From Anthonomus grandis grandis (taxonomy: Eukaryota; Arthropoda; Insecta; Coleoptera; Curculionidae): DNA of 64,000 bases. A program made the position numbers and the translations under genes. The stretch spans positions 28,375,127 through 28,439,126 of the forward strand of contig NC_065567.1 in NCBI RefSeq assembly GCF_022605725.1. Reading direction: 5' to 3'. This document shows positions 12,488 through 22,979 of the stretch, one piece after another. The notes under the pieces were generated by a model that saw nothing but the letters and a program-made list of their open reading frames with translations, was not told the origin of the DNA and made no database searches. The first letter of the stretch is position 1; every line of letters starts with the position of its first letter.

Positions 12488-12625
12488 TAATATAATTAAT
12501 TATTTTCCAATAAATAATACTCTATCCAAATCTTTTTTAAATCTAAACACTCTTATTATTTATTATTCATTTAGGTTACGATAGAGTTTGAATAAATGCA
12601 TAACTTAAATGGATATGAAGGACAT
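12488..12625 (+). repeat. Direct repeat, copy 2 (~138 bp)
   Basis: Same sequence and orientation as 11037-11175 with a few substitutions. The pair could be the duplicated ends of one inserted element, or relics of a tandem unit whose interior is the CCAGGCA-rich DNA. Confidence 0.8.
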
Positions 12626-13719
12626 TTGTTTTGCCTTTGACGTTGATTACTGGATTCAATAATTTACATTCAATTAAGGCTGACTTACCATTGAAAACAA
12701 CGTTGCTACATTTCACCAAAATCCGATAAGAAATATTTAATAATAACACCCTATGCCATATATTTATACGATTTTTCATCACCACCGGATTATACCCTTT
12801 TTGTTCCTGTCTTCATTTTAAATTTACCCTGCATAAGCGTCTTCGTCACATAAAGTCCACTATTTAGTCAGATATACTACATATATTATGTAGTACCCCC
12901 CTCATTTAACACTAAGAAAAACGTACTTAAAAAAAATTATTCTTACGTCCCTCCCCCCCCCTAAAAGTCAATATTAACTTAATAACTTCCCTGCCTACAT
13001 TACAAAAGATAACATGTCATACAACCCCTCGGTAAATAAACATCCCCTCAATAAAAATAAAAAAAAAAAAGAAAATCTTGTTTGTTTTGGGGCATAAGCC
13101 AAATCTAAGTAGTAGTTACGTGGCGTACAACGCGGGGATTGCAAGGGGGGTTGGCGGGGTGGAAAGAGGGTAGGTGAAGCAATACGGAATTCTATACGAC
13201 CCTCGCGTTTGTTATCGATTCATTTCATTACACAACGGAACAATCTAAACAAATGTTTGAATTTAGTTTAAATGTTCCGTTTGAGTCGGTCAGTAGCAAT
13301 AGGGAAGTTTTATACAGCTCCTTCAACCCCCCCTTTTCTCGTCATTTTTTAAGTGAACTTACATGTGTCTTTTACTAAGTTCAGATGTGTATAAATGAAT
13401 AAATTTCTGACTTCAGTTTTGTGTTTTTATGCCAGGAAAATTTAAAAATTTTAACATTAAACATTAAAACTGCTTTGAAGAAATAATTTTTTTTTTTTGT
13501 CAAGGCATTTGGGTCAATTTCTATTTTTTAATTAGTGGTGAAAATTAAAATTTACCTCATGTTCCTGGGATAATTAATTAATTTTCTTTTAGAATTTATT
13601 GGAAAAAATTAATTATTTTTTGTGTTCTTCCAGGCATTTGGATGCAAAAAATTTAATTTTATCTAAAATGCCTGGAATAAATTGATTAAATTTTTATTGC
13701 TCATAACTCAAAACATCCC
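12626..13719. other. Non-repetitive DNA with homopolymer G/C tracts
   Basis: No supported gene. The stretch contains C-runs at 12895-12901 and 12951-12961 and a G-rich purine stretch at 13136-13172. CCAGGCA-type motifs return near 13500 and 13630. The minus-strand ORF at 12576-12785 overlaps the direct repeat and shows no motif. Confidence 0.5.
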
Positions 13720-14045
13720 TTTATGCCCGCCACAAAAATTTATAATGAAATACCTGGGGTTTCGGTATCTGTACGTACTATTCGTCGTCGTTTGACTGAA
13801 TTTGGACTTATTTATAAAAATTATTAATTTTTTGATTTATTGATAAAAATAGTGTTTCTCCACTTTTGTCCCCTGTAAAAACAAGAATAAAATATATTAG
13901 TTGTCACTTGTTTTTTTTTAATCTTTTATTGAATTTTTAACTGAAGACTAAAAACAGAATTATATTAAAAAAAATAATGATCAAATACACAAATATAAAA
14001 ATAAATACAAAAGACACTTTGTTTCTCCACTTTTGTCCGGTAGTG
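13720..14045 (+). mobile_element. 3' end of an internally deleted Tc1-like transposon
   Basis: The element ends in TTTCTCCACTTTTGTCCGGT...GTG at 14021-14045, followed by TA (14046-14047). A second copy of GTTTCTCCACTTTTGTCC lies 167 bp further in, at 13854-13871, in the same orientation. Two direct repeats inside one terminal inverted repeat is the IR/DR layout known from some Tc1-like elements. The left end was not found. Confidence 0.65.
13741..13827 (+). pseudogene. Tc1-like transposase fragment (second HTH)
   Basis: A plus-strand reading begins YNEIPGVSVSVRTIRRRLTE and runs to a stop at 13825-13827. This is the second helix-turn-helix of the Tc1-family DNA-binding domain, where the pattern V-S-x-R-T-I/V-R-R-R-L is highly characteristic. 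No catalytic domain follows; the sequence passes directly into a terminal repeat. It is therefore an internally deleted copy. It differs in sequence from the Tc1 fragment at 1285-1662, so two separate Tc1-like families or lineages are represented. Confidence 0.75.
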
Positions 14046-14129
14046 TATGTGTTTTAATGCCTGGAAAATTTTATCTTAAGTGCCTGGAAGTAATTACATA
14101 ATGATTTCTTTTAGAACTGCCTCGAAGAA

Positions 14130-14990
14130 ATCCCCCTCCCCAGTTCAAATTTAAATAAACTAAGTAAAAAGCATATTCAGATTTACATTAAGGGTTGAAA
14201 AAGTTTTTTTTTCGTAAATTTAAGGGATGCCAATTTGGCAGAAGCGATGAGAAAGACGTATATTTGTCAAGGCAGAAAAAAGCTCTCTCAAAAGCTGTTT
14301 AATCTTTAATCGATTCAGATTCTTTTTCTGGTTTTCTGTTGGCACAAATTGTTATCGAACAGGGATTGGGATTCAGACGGAAAGAATGGATTACTTGAAT
14401 TCTGTCATGAAGCGAAAATAAAACGTCTCCGGTCCGTATGGGGGTAAAAAAGCGAGAGAGCGAGACAAGGTGCGTTTCTCCCATGAAATTTCGGTAATGT
14501 CGAATCGCAGATGCGACGAGATTTGCAGGCACGCGATTTCCCGATCGTCAATAAAAGGACAATTCACATCTGATGTTTCCGTTTTTGTTTTTTCGCCATA
14601 AGCCCAACTTTTAGCAGGCAGTTCACGGATACTATTTTCCGAATGCTTCTTCTCTCACTCTACGTTCCCCCAGCCCGCCATTTCAGTTGTTCTTGTTTTT
14701 GCTCCCTCTCTTACCTATAGAGAAGTTTTATGTTTCGAAATAATAAAATTCTATAAGCGGCTTTACTTCGCATGCAGTACCGGACAATCGTTTTTCCGAA
14801 TAAATTGAGTTTTCTATATTTGATTTTCGATAGTCACACGTGACAGATTTTTAATTATTTTTTTTTTGCTCAAAAAGTAATAAGTGATTTTGGCCATTTT
14901 TATGTGATAACGGTAGTGTGAGACAAAGACAAGACGTGGTTTAAAAAGAAATTAACAAAAAAAAATAAATATTCTTGTAAAGTTTTCAAG
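14130..14990. other. GC-richer non-repetitive segment
   Basis: From about 14,215 to 14,770 the sequence is more balanced in base composition and shares no repeats with the rest of the window. The minus-strand frame 14299-14532 (77 codons) has no recognisable domain, and the plus strand has no long frame. It could be a conserved noncoding or exonic remnant of a host gene; nothing in the sequence decides this. Confidence 0.35.
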
Positions 14991-15374
14991 GTATATTTGG
15001 ATATTTAGCATTTGTCACTTGAAAAAACAATTTTTTTTATTAAAGGCAAGGTTGATTCTTCCAGGCATTTTTTTCAACCATTTGGAACCAATTATTATAT
15101 ATTCCAAGTTGGAGGCGCTTAAAGCAATTTATTTTTTTTAATAAATATGATAATGAACTTCTTAGTATCGTTTTAAATTATTTCTGTGCATATGTTCAAA
15201 TTGTCTTACTTTGTCCTTTTATTTTTACACTTTTTATATTGTTAATTATGAGTTTGTAGTTTCTCCAATCTTACTATGTATGTAGCAAATATGCTAAATG
15301 AACATATTATTATTGTTGATAAATCGCCCTCGTATTCTAGCGAAATGATGAATTCTATTCTTTATAGATAGTTA

Positions 15375-15458
15375 ATCGAATTTAATAAATTACCAAATAA
15401 TATTAAGGAATGTGGTTATATAAGAGAATTTAAATGGTTGTTAGGAGGGTATATCTAA
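15375..15458 (+). pseudogene. C-terminal remnant of a non-LTR retrotransposon ORF2
   Basis: The plus-strand reading IEFNKLPNNIKECGYIREFK followed by WLLGGYI and a stop at 15456-15458 resembles the last residues of CR1/Jockey-type reverse transcriptase proteins. Those commonly end with a block like (Y/F)N-x-LP-x-x-I-K/R, a short linker, then F-K-x-x-L and a final W-L. It is followed about 145 bp later by a 3' tail with ATT repeats, as expected for a 5'-truncated copy. The reverse transcriptase and endonuclease domains are missing. No function is possible from this fragment. Confidence 0.65.
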
Positions 15459-15655
15459 TTTTAATATTTGTGTAGTTTAACGTTGTATTTTACTCTTTTA
15501 TTATTTATTCGCTTACTTTTATTTAGACTTTTTATATTTACTAGTCTTATCAAGATATTGTAAATATGTTTTAAAAAATTATAATATATATTTTTGTACT
15601 TGTATGTAGCAATATGCTGAATAAATATTACTTAACATAATTATTATTATTAATA
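15459..15655 (+). mobile_element. 3' UTR and ATT tail of the non-LTR remnant
   Basis: The sequence after the ORF2 remnant ends in GTATGTAGCAATATGCTGAA, then TAAATATTAC and ATT triplets. A related tail (GTATGTAGCAAATATGCTAA followed by ATTATTATTG) lies just upstream at 15277-15315, so two tails of the same family stand next to each other. Confidence 0.65.
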
Positions 15656-16514
15656 TTAAAAATCAGTCTGAGAACAGTTTAAAAAAAAAACAACGTCATT
15701 ATGCAATTTTTATGTCCTTCATATTCTCAATATTTTTTTTCAAGCATATGAAGGCATTGAATATTTCGTCCAGGCATTTGATTTTGCGTCAATTAAATTT
15801 TTTTTCCTGAATTTAATAAATAAGAAGGCTCTCAATTTTTTATATAGGCATATAGAAGTATATTTTATCCTTGTTCATTAGAAACAATTTTTTTAACCTT
15901 TCCAGGCAATTATTCAAAGATACGGAGGCATTGATTATACTTTCCAGGCACTTTAAGGGCTATTTAAGGCATACTTAATTTTTCTTCAGGGTTAAATAAA
16001 AATTAGGAATCAGTCTATCTAAATATTGAAATTCACGTTGTTATGTCAGGCATTCAGAGGCATATTTTATCCTCTTAATAAAAAATATGAACTCTAATTC
16101 ATTACATGCGATTTAGGCATTAAAATTTTTTTTGTATATTATTTGATTGAAAAAAATCAATGAGATTAGGTTAACATTAAAGTGAATTTAATATGTTTCT
16201 TAGCGATGTTTTTAATCCTTTTTAGGCAATTTTTGGAAGCATATGGAATAATTTATATCTTTTTCAGGCATTCAGAGGCATAATTTACCTTCCTAAAAAA
16301 TTATTCCAGGCATTAGAATCATTTTTTCAAATCTGATTGATAGATGAGAAATCAGTCTAAGAACAAACAATTTTGAAAATAAAAGGCATTTTTTTATTCC
16401 AGGCATTTAAAGTTTCTTCTAGGCATTTAGCGATTATTTAATTTAAAGTCAAATTAATTTTTTTCCAGGATTAAATAAATATAGAATTCGGACATCACTA
16501 CATTTTCAAAAAAA

Positions 16515-16770
16515 AAAAAACAAAAATTAATTAATTTCTTTCAGGCAGCTCTAAAAAATATTAATTAATTACTCTCAAGTATTTGATATCAATTTTAATA
16601 TTTTCCAGAAATAAACTCAAATGTCTGTAAAAAAGCAAAATTAATTAAAATAGTCCAGGCAATTGAGGTAATTTTTTTTTAAGGAGTTTAAAAAAAATAT
16701 ATTAATTATTCCCAGAAACTAAGTTTTAATTTATCCCACTAATTAAATACCAGGAATAGATCCAGATGTT
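16515..16770 (+). repeat. Inverted repeat, left arm
   Basis: It includes ACTCAAATGTCTGTAAAAAA, AGTCCAGGCAATTGAGGTAA and AAGGAGTTTAAAAAAAATAT. These appear reverse-complemented and in reverse order at about 17095-17195. The flanking AATTAATTAATTTCTT boxes also match. Confidence 0.8.
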
Positions 16771-16989
16771 TTGGAAAAAAAACAAATTTTAATTAACTTC
16801 TTCCAGGTCGTTAAAAATTTAATTAATTATTTCCAAGGTAAATCTTTACATTTTCTAAGCATCAAAACATAGAAATGAACTCAAATGCCTGGAAGAATTA
16901 ATTAATTTAATTTAGGTAGTTAAGGTCCATTTTACTTTTTCCCCATATAAAAACAAATAAAAATAGACACAAACGCCTTTAAAAAAAAA

Positions 16990-17290
16990 AACAATTTTTT
17001 TTTATTTTTTAAAGAGTTTTACTTGATTAGTGGAATAAATTAAAACTTGAGGTAAGTTTTAATTTTTTAGTTTAGAATTTTTAGTTTCTGGGAATAATTA
17101 GTATATTTTTTTAAACTCCTTAAAAAAAAATTACCTCAATTGCCTGGACTATTTTAATTAATTTTGCTTTTTTACAGACATTTGAGTTTATTTCTGGAAA
17201 ATATTAAAATTGATACCAAATACTAAAAAAAACAAAAATTAATTAATTTCTTATAGGCAGCAAAAAATTAATTAATTACTTCCAAGTATT
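16990..17290 (-). repeat. Inverted repeat, right arm
   Basis: Reverse complement of 16515-16770, with TTACCTCAATTGCCTGGACT and CAGACATTTGAGTTTATTTC as landmarks. A loop of about 220 bp separates the arms. Confidence 0.8.
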
Positions 17291-17478
17291 TAAGATAAGT
17301 TTTTACGTTAACGAATTAGTGACCAAAAATTTTGAAATAGAAGTGGAATTTCGTGGGTAAATTGGCCAATTGCCGAAGAAAACTATTTGTTTCTAGCCAT
17401 CGTTTTCAATTATATTTAATCCATCTTCAGGGCTCTACAATAGATAGATAGAAATGGTGTTTGATGTTATTATTTATA

Positions 17479-17788
17479 CAGTGCATCCCAAAAGTTATGT
17501 CTAAATTCATTTAAAATTCAGGGGTGTGTTCGAAAAAAAACTGCAGAAACTGATGCACGAAACATACGTAGAATTCTACGCGAAATTCAAAAATGAAATA
17601 AAAAAAAGGTGTTTTCATTTGAAAAAATGAAGTTGATGGTCGTAATTTATTTTTTAACAACCCTGTATATACAAACTTCACGTACAAAAAATTCACAACT
17701 TGAAAAAAAATCGACGGGTCCGAGCGTTTTTTTTCGAACACATCCCTGAATTTTAAATGAATTTAGACATAATTTTTGGGATGCACTG
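17479..17788. mobile_element. 310-bp MITE with ~54-bp TIRs and TA target duplication
   Basis: The left end CAGTGCATCCCAAAAGTTAT is mirrored at the right end (ATAATTTTTGGGATGCACTG). The inverted match continues through ATGTCTAAATTCATTTAAAA and the GTGTTCGAAAAAAA box, about 54 bp in all. TA dinucleotides flank both ends (17477-17478 and 17789-17790), as for Tc1/mariner and related superfamilies. The interior has no transposase; the internal frame at 17511-17741 simply crosses both terminal repeats. The left and right termini differ by only a few bases, so the insertion is fairly recent. Confidence 0.9.
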
Positions 17789-18150
17789 TATATGTAAATA
17801 ACAGTAGGCCTGTTCTAGAGTTTCAAGAAAAGGAAAAAAGAGAAGTTATCAAAAACACTTACTGAAGTCGTAGTACCATCCAGACATTAAAATACCTAAA
17901 TGCCTGGAATAAAGCAAAATTAATTAATTTATTCCAGGCAGCTAAGGTAATTTCTAAACTTAATTAAATTATAGAATTTAACCGAAATTCCTAAAAGAAA
18001 ATAAAAATTTATTAATATTTTCCAGGCAATTTTAAAAAAAATTAATTACTTCCAGGCACTTGAGAAAAATTTTTACATTTTCCAGGCATCAAAACACAAA
18101 AATACACTAAAGCCTGGAAGACAGAAAAAAAAGAAAATGGTCAAAAATGG

Positions 18151-20237
18151 GCAAAAAAAATCCAAAATTCTATCATAAATTTTCATCCCTTAGTAGCAGG
18201 CGATTTATTTTAAAAATTATAGAAATAACATCTTAAAAGCTATAATAATAATAATTTATATAAATGAATAAATAGTCGCAAAAAAATTAAGCCATTTATT
18301 ACAATAAATTAATACTTTTTGGTTCTTTTATTTACATAAAATTACAAGAACATAATTTCAGTTATTTTCTGGAATAAAAACCACCAAACTATAACATGCT
18401 TATATAAGGGTGGATCTTCAAAAAATGATTGGCCCCAATCAATAAGATCTTCCCTCTCATTTAAACTTTGTTTATTCCTGGCCATTCTATTTTAACTAAT
18501 TTCAAAAGATCAGGGAAAATCTTAGCCGTAAAACTTCGGGAGTAGACTTTTAAAGTCGGTTCGAGACATAAGCGGAACTTTCCGAATTAACTTAATTTAA
18601 GCCGCAACACAACTAAAAAGGTAAACTCTAAGTATTATTAAATCCTTTATGAAACTTTTCGTCGGCGGGGGGATAGAATAAACAATAATTGACTTTTTTT
18701 AATGCAACCCTAACGTCATAATAAAGCTCAAATTTTATCCGTGGGCGTGTATACGCGTGCCATCTTAAGAAGGGATATACAATACATAAAACAGCTTTTT
18801 TTTTTATCAAAGCTCCCCTTTTCCCTTTCATATTTCCGCTACTTTACGCACCGCTATTCCAGGCAATTTGAGGGAATCGAAGGGTGAAATTTTTAACAAT
18901 AAAGTCAAAACATATTTTATTGCCGACAGCATATGGTGTCAATGAATTTTCGCTCAATCCGGATCGAATTGGGGATTTTTCTGTGAGTTTTTTTTTTTTT
19001 TTTGATGTTTGAGTCGATAATTGGACCTTCATATCATCGATGTTGAAAATAAAATTTTTTATTAGTAGAAGTGCAGCCCTGATCAAAGAATAAGGTATTA
19101 AAGAAGGTAGGGGGTGAAAATGTTCTTTTAGTAATCGACTGGAAATATGTAATAAAGTCTGACTTGGTGTCAGAATCGGGGGGCGCAAATATGACAAACT
19201 GCCAGTTTGCCCTATATTGTGGTTGTGTGAACCGATAAATCTGACAAGGCCAGGTAATCCCCCTTAAATTAATACAAAGCAATGCCTGTTTGTGACAGTT
19301 AAGCCCTTTTAAATTTTAATGTGATTTTATTACTGTTGTGTTTTGTCGAATTGTAGTAAACACCGGCCTTATTATTTATTTATGTTGTTTTTTCCCTTCG
19401 CTCGTGTCATTTTGATCATATTTATTTGGATTTTTTTTATTTGAGAAGTGTTCGTCAAGACGAGTTACCAAGATGCACCAAGCTTCTTTAAAATATTTGT
19501 TATTGATCTTTAAAGGTCATTCAGCGAAAAGTGTTTCAGGAAATTTTTATGTTTTAAAATTTCTTTGTTTTTTGAAGTAAAAATAAATTGGCTTTATCAA
19601 GAAAAATTATTCTAACTAAAAAAAAAATTGCAAGAAGAATCATAGTTTTTTTAAATAAAAAATATAATATCGCGATTTTTTAAACTGTTGTCACTTTTTA
19701 ATTTTTAATAAAAACACAGTATATGTCCTTATGGGCACTTATTAAATGGTATTATTCGAACAACGTAAAATTATCATCGTAAAATTTAGTGTCATTAGAA
19801 ATCTTGATTAGGCATGTAATGGTCCTAAATTTTTTCTTGAAATTACACTAACAATGCATAACTTATCAGTTTATGCGGATATAATTGCCCTAATATTTTT
19901 GATAAAACTAGCAGATTACTTATTGGCCTAAGATCTGCTTCTTTTAACTATTGGCTTGATAATAGCCTTTTAACAATATTATTCAGAAGATTAGTACAAC
20001 AGATCAAGCATAATTTTAAATCTTATTGAATTGTTATATTCTCTCATTGCATTTGTCTTGATTTTTTAAAATAAATCCATGCTGTAATGTTGCTCTATTT
20101 ATAAGAAAAATTATTGAAGCATTTACGTATTTAACTGTCTGGAATATGAAGAAAATTCTTCTAGGCAGTTGAAGTATTAATATAGAAAATGATATCAAGT
20201 TTAAATAAACAGTGTCAATAAATTAAATATTGATTAA
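18151..20237. other. Non-repetitive AT-rich DNA, no supported gene
   Basis: Short frames at 18628-18831, 18844-19197 and 19034-19282 on the minus strand have no family motifs, and the last two overlap. GC-richer patches occur at about 18,510-18,840. Isolated CCAGGCA-type motifs lie at 18858 and 20161. I see nothing else. Confidence 0.5.
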
Positions 20238-20598
20238 ATATTTTCTGCAAAAATATTGTTTTTTATCAACAAAACCCTTAACCCCCCACCCACCCCAGAT
20301 ACTGTTCCAGTAAGAAATTCTTTTGAAAAAACACTGTTTTTCGATCATAATATCCAATCTAATAGCACTGTTATTGTATAAAATATTTATTAATATACAT
20401 ATATATAATTATATCAAATTTAAATAAACAAACTGTGTTATTAGATTAGATATTAATGACAAAACCAGCTATTATTCATGCATATTATGTTTGGAAAACA
20501 GTGTTTTTTTAAATGTATTTCTTACTGGTAAGTTGTGGGGGTGGGTGGGAGGGGTAAGGGTATCGTTAGTAAAAAACGTTTTTATTGCATAAAATAAT
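20238..20598. mobile_element. Palindromic MITE, copy 1, with G-rich ends
   Basis: The element folds on itself. TTTTCTGCAAAAAT and ACCCTTAACCCCCCACCCAC at the left are mirrored by GGGTGGGAGGGGTAAGGG and TTTTTATTGCATAAAAT at the right. Further in, AAGAAATTCTTTTGAAAAAA pairs with TTTTTTTAAATGTATTTCTT. There is no coding capacity. A second copy in the same orientation lies at 22616-22979. The right half carries five G-runs of three or more (20537-20560), a G-quadruplex candidate on the plus strand. The left C-rich end gives one on the minus strand. Confidence 0.8.
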
Positions 20599-20639
20599 GA
20601 CCATAGAGACAATTCTTTGTTCAATAAAATACCATTCAA

Positions 20640-22520
20640 AAAGATTGATATATTGAAAAAAGTGGATGGAAACTTATTTCTGAGTAAAACAGTCACCATT
20701 TTTCTGAATTACCTTAAGTAATTTAAAAAAAAAAATGTTTTTAGCACATAAAGCTTTACTTTTAGATCAAGGACTTCAGAAGTTAATAACACAGAAATTA
20801 TTTAGTAAACATTTCTGATCCATTAAGTAAAGTTGCAGGAAATCTATTTCTTAATAGAAAAGCCATTATTGTTGTTCTAAGCTACTTTACGTAATTTTGT
20901 ACACATCTGTATTTTTATAGCGCAGAAATATTTGCTTAAATATTCCTAATCTGTCTACAAAAATTGTTGAAAATCTTCTTTTGAGTAATAAGATAATTAT
21001 TTTTCTGAGCAGATTCAAAAGTTATTTTTAAAAAAATTTAGTTTTAGCTTTCAATTGTTTTTTCAGTTAAATCGAATTTAGTTAAGAAATTCATAACTCA
21101 GAAACACATTCGTAAAATTTTCTAATCCATTGACAAAAGTTGCAGAAAATCTATTTCTGAGTAATATCGCTATTTAACCGCTAGAGCTAGCTTTTTATAG
21201 GATATGTTCAAAATAAGTTTTAGAATTATGCTGAATAACTCAGAAATAATTGCTCGAACCTCTGACCCTTTTACAAAGATCATTAGGAGTCTTCTTCTGA
21301 GTAATTTAGTATTAATTTATCTGAACTGGCTCAAGTAATTTTAAAAAAATTAATGGTTCTTGCCCATAAAGATTTTTATTTTTAGATTTCTGAACTGCAA
21401 TTTATTCAATAATTATTAACTCAGAAGCTATTTTGTAAAACTTTCTGATCCATTAACAAAAGTTGCAGAAAATCTATTTCTGACTAATACGGCGATGGTT
21501 TTTCTGAGCTAGCATAAGAACTTTTTCAAAAAAGGAGATTTCTATGGGATATGTCCAAGTCAAATAAATATCGTAAAGTAAAACTGGATAGCTCAGAAAT
21601 AATGGCGCAAATATTTTTAATTCTTTCACAAAAATTGTTTGGGAGTAATATGGAATATACTTCTTCTAAGTAATATAGAATTATTCATTTTTGTAAACAG
21701 GCTGAAGAAATTTTTAGCAAATAAATGGAATTAGTCCATAAAGGTTTTTTTATATTCCTGAATTGAAATTTGTTCGGAAATATATAACTGTGGCACAATT
21801 GAATCAAATTCTCTGATCGATTAAGAAAAGTTGCAGAAAATTTATTTCTGAGTAAAATAGCCATCATTTTTTTTTAATTACTTTAAGTAATTTTTCATAA
21901 ATTTCAGCTAGTAGTATATGTCTATGCTTAGAAAGTTTTCTGGTAAAACTGGATAGCTCAGAAACAATTGCTTAAATTCTTCTCATCCTTCACAACAATT
22001 GTTTGAAGTCTTGTTCTGAGTAATATGGTATTAATTGTTTTCAGGAAGCTAAAAAAATTTGTATGAAATTATTGTTTTTAGTTCATAAAGGTTTATTTTA
22101 AACACCTGAATGAAAATGTTTTCGGTCGTTAATAAATCATAAACAATTAAGTAAAATATGCTGATCCATTAAGTAAATTAGCGTGAAATTTATTTCTGAG
22201 TAACCTAGCTATTATTTTCCCGATTCACTTAAGTAATTTTATAAAATACTTCTTTTTTATAGCGTATATTTATGTTCTAGAGTAAAGCCGGATAGTTCAA
22301 AAATAATTGCGCAGAACTTTCTGATCTTTTTACAAAAATTACTAGGAATCTTCTGAGTAATAATTAATTCATTTTTCTGAACAGGCTTAAGTAATATTTA
22401 AGCAATTAATGGCTTTAATTCATAACGTTTTATTTTTAGATTCTTGAATTGAACTTTATTCAGAAATAGGCATAATTAAATAAAATTTTCTGATCCATTA
22501 AGAAAAGTTGCAGTGTATAA
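20640..22520 (+). repeat. Dimeric tandem array, ~330-bp period
   Basis: Type A blocks (GATCCATTAACAAAAGTTGC, then ATTTCTGAGTAATA) occur near 20819, 21122, 21446, 21816, 22155 and 22490. They alternate with type B blocks (TTTACAAAAATTGTTnGGAG, then TTCTGAGTAATATGG) near 20955, 21262, 21621, 21985 and 22320. A and B are themselves related (~165 bp each), so the array is an A-B dimer repeated about five times and well diverged. It is bracketed by the two MITE copies. Confidence 0.8.
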
Positions 22521-22615
22521 GTGATTAGCAATAAAGAATAATATAAATTATAGTTAATTTCTTGTAACCTGAGAGAGTAAATTATTTAATAAATTATTAT
22601 TTTTCTTTTATGGCA

Positions 22616-22979
22616 ATTATTTTATGCAATAAAAAATGTATTTCATCAACTCTACCCTTAACCCCCCACCCACCCTTAATGATCTTCCAGTCAGAAATTC
22701 TTTTGAAAAATCACCGTTATTGACTATAAAATCCAATCTGATAGCTCTGTTTTTGTATTAAATATTTATTAATAAACATATTTATAATTACATCAAATTT
22801 AAATAAACAAACTGTGTTATTCGATTAGATATTAATAACAAAACCAGCTGTTATTCATGCGTATTATGTTTGGAAAACAGTGATTTTTTAAATGAATTTC
22901 TTACTGGTAAGTTTTGTGGGGTGGGTGGGGGGGTAAGGGTAGGGCTAATAAAAAACGTTTTTTTTTTGCAGAAAATAAT
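22616..22979. mobile_element. Palindromic MITE, copy 2, with G-rich ends
   Basis: Same family and orientation as 20238-20598, aligning over its full length, with shared landmarks such as ATTCATGCGTATTATGTTTG and TTTAAATAAACAAACTGTGT. The terminal boxes ATTATTTTATGCAATAAAAA (left) and TTTTTTGCAGAAAATAATT (right) define the inverted ends. A run of G-tracts occupies 22918-22939. Confidence 0.8.

Larger units (their letters stand above)
15656..18150. repeat. CCAGGCA-rich AT-rich repeat field
   Basis: Copies of TTCCAGGCA or its complement TGCCTGGAA occur about every 50-200 bp, for example near 15769, 15903, 15942, 16306, 16399, 16655, 17932, 18022, 18051 and 18080. They are usually followed by a purine-rich AGG and separated by AATTAATTA stretches. 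An inverted repeat (16515-16770 against 16990-17290) and a MITE (17479-17788) lie inside. No gene is visible. Confidence 0.6.

Noticed and set aside
17511..17741. 76-residue minus-strand ORF
   Set aside because: It lies inside the 310-bp MITE and runs through both terminal repeats; no transposase motif.
18844..19282. Two minus-strand ORFs of 117 and 82 residues
   Set aside because: They overlap each other in different frames, contain poly-lysine from a T-run, and show no domain.
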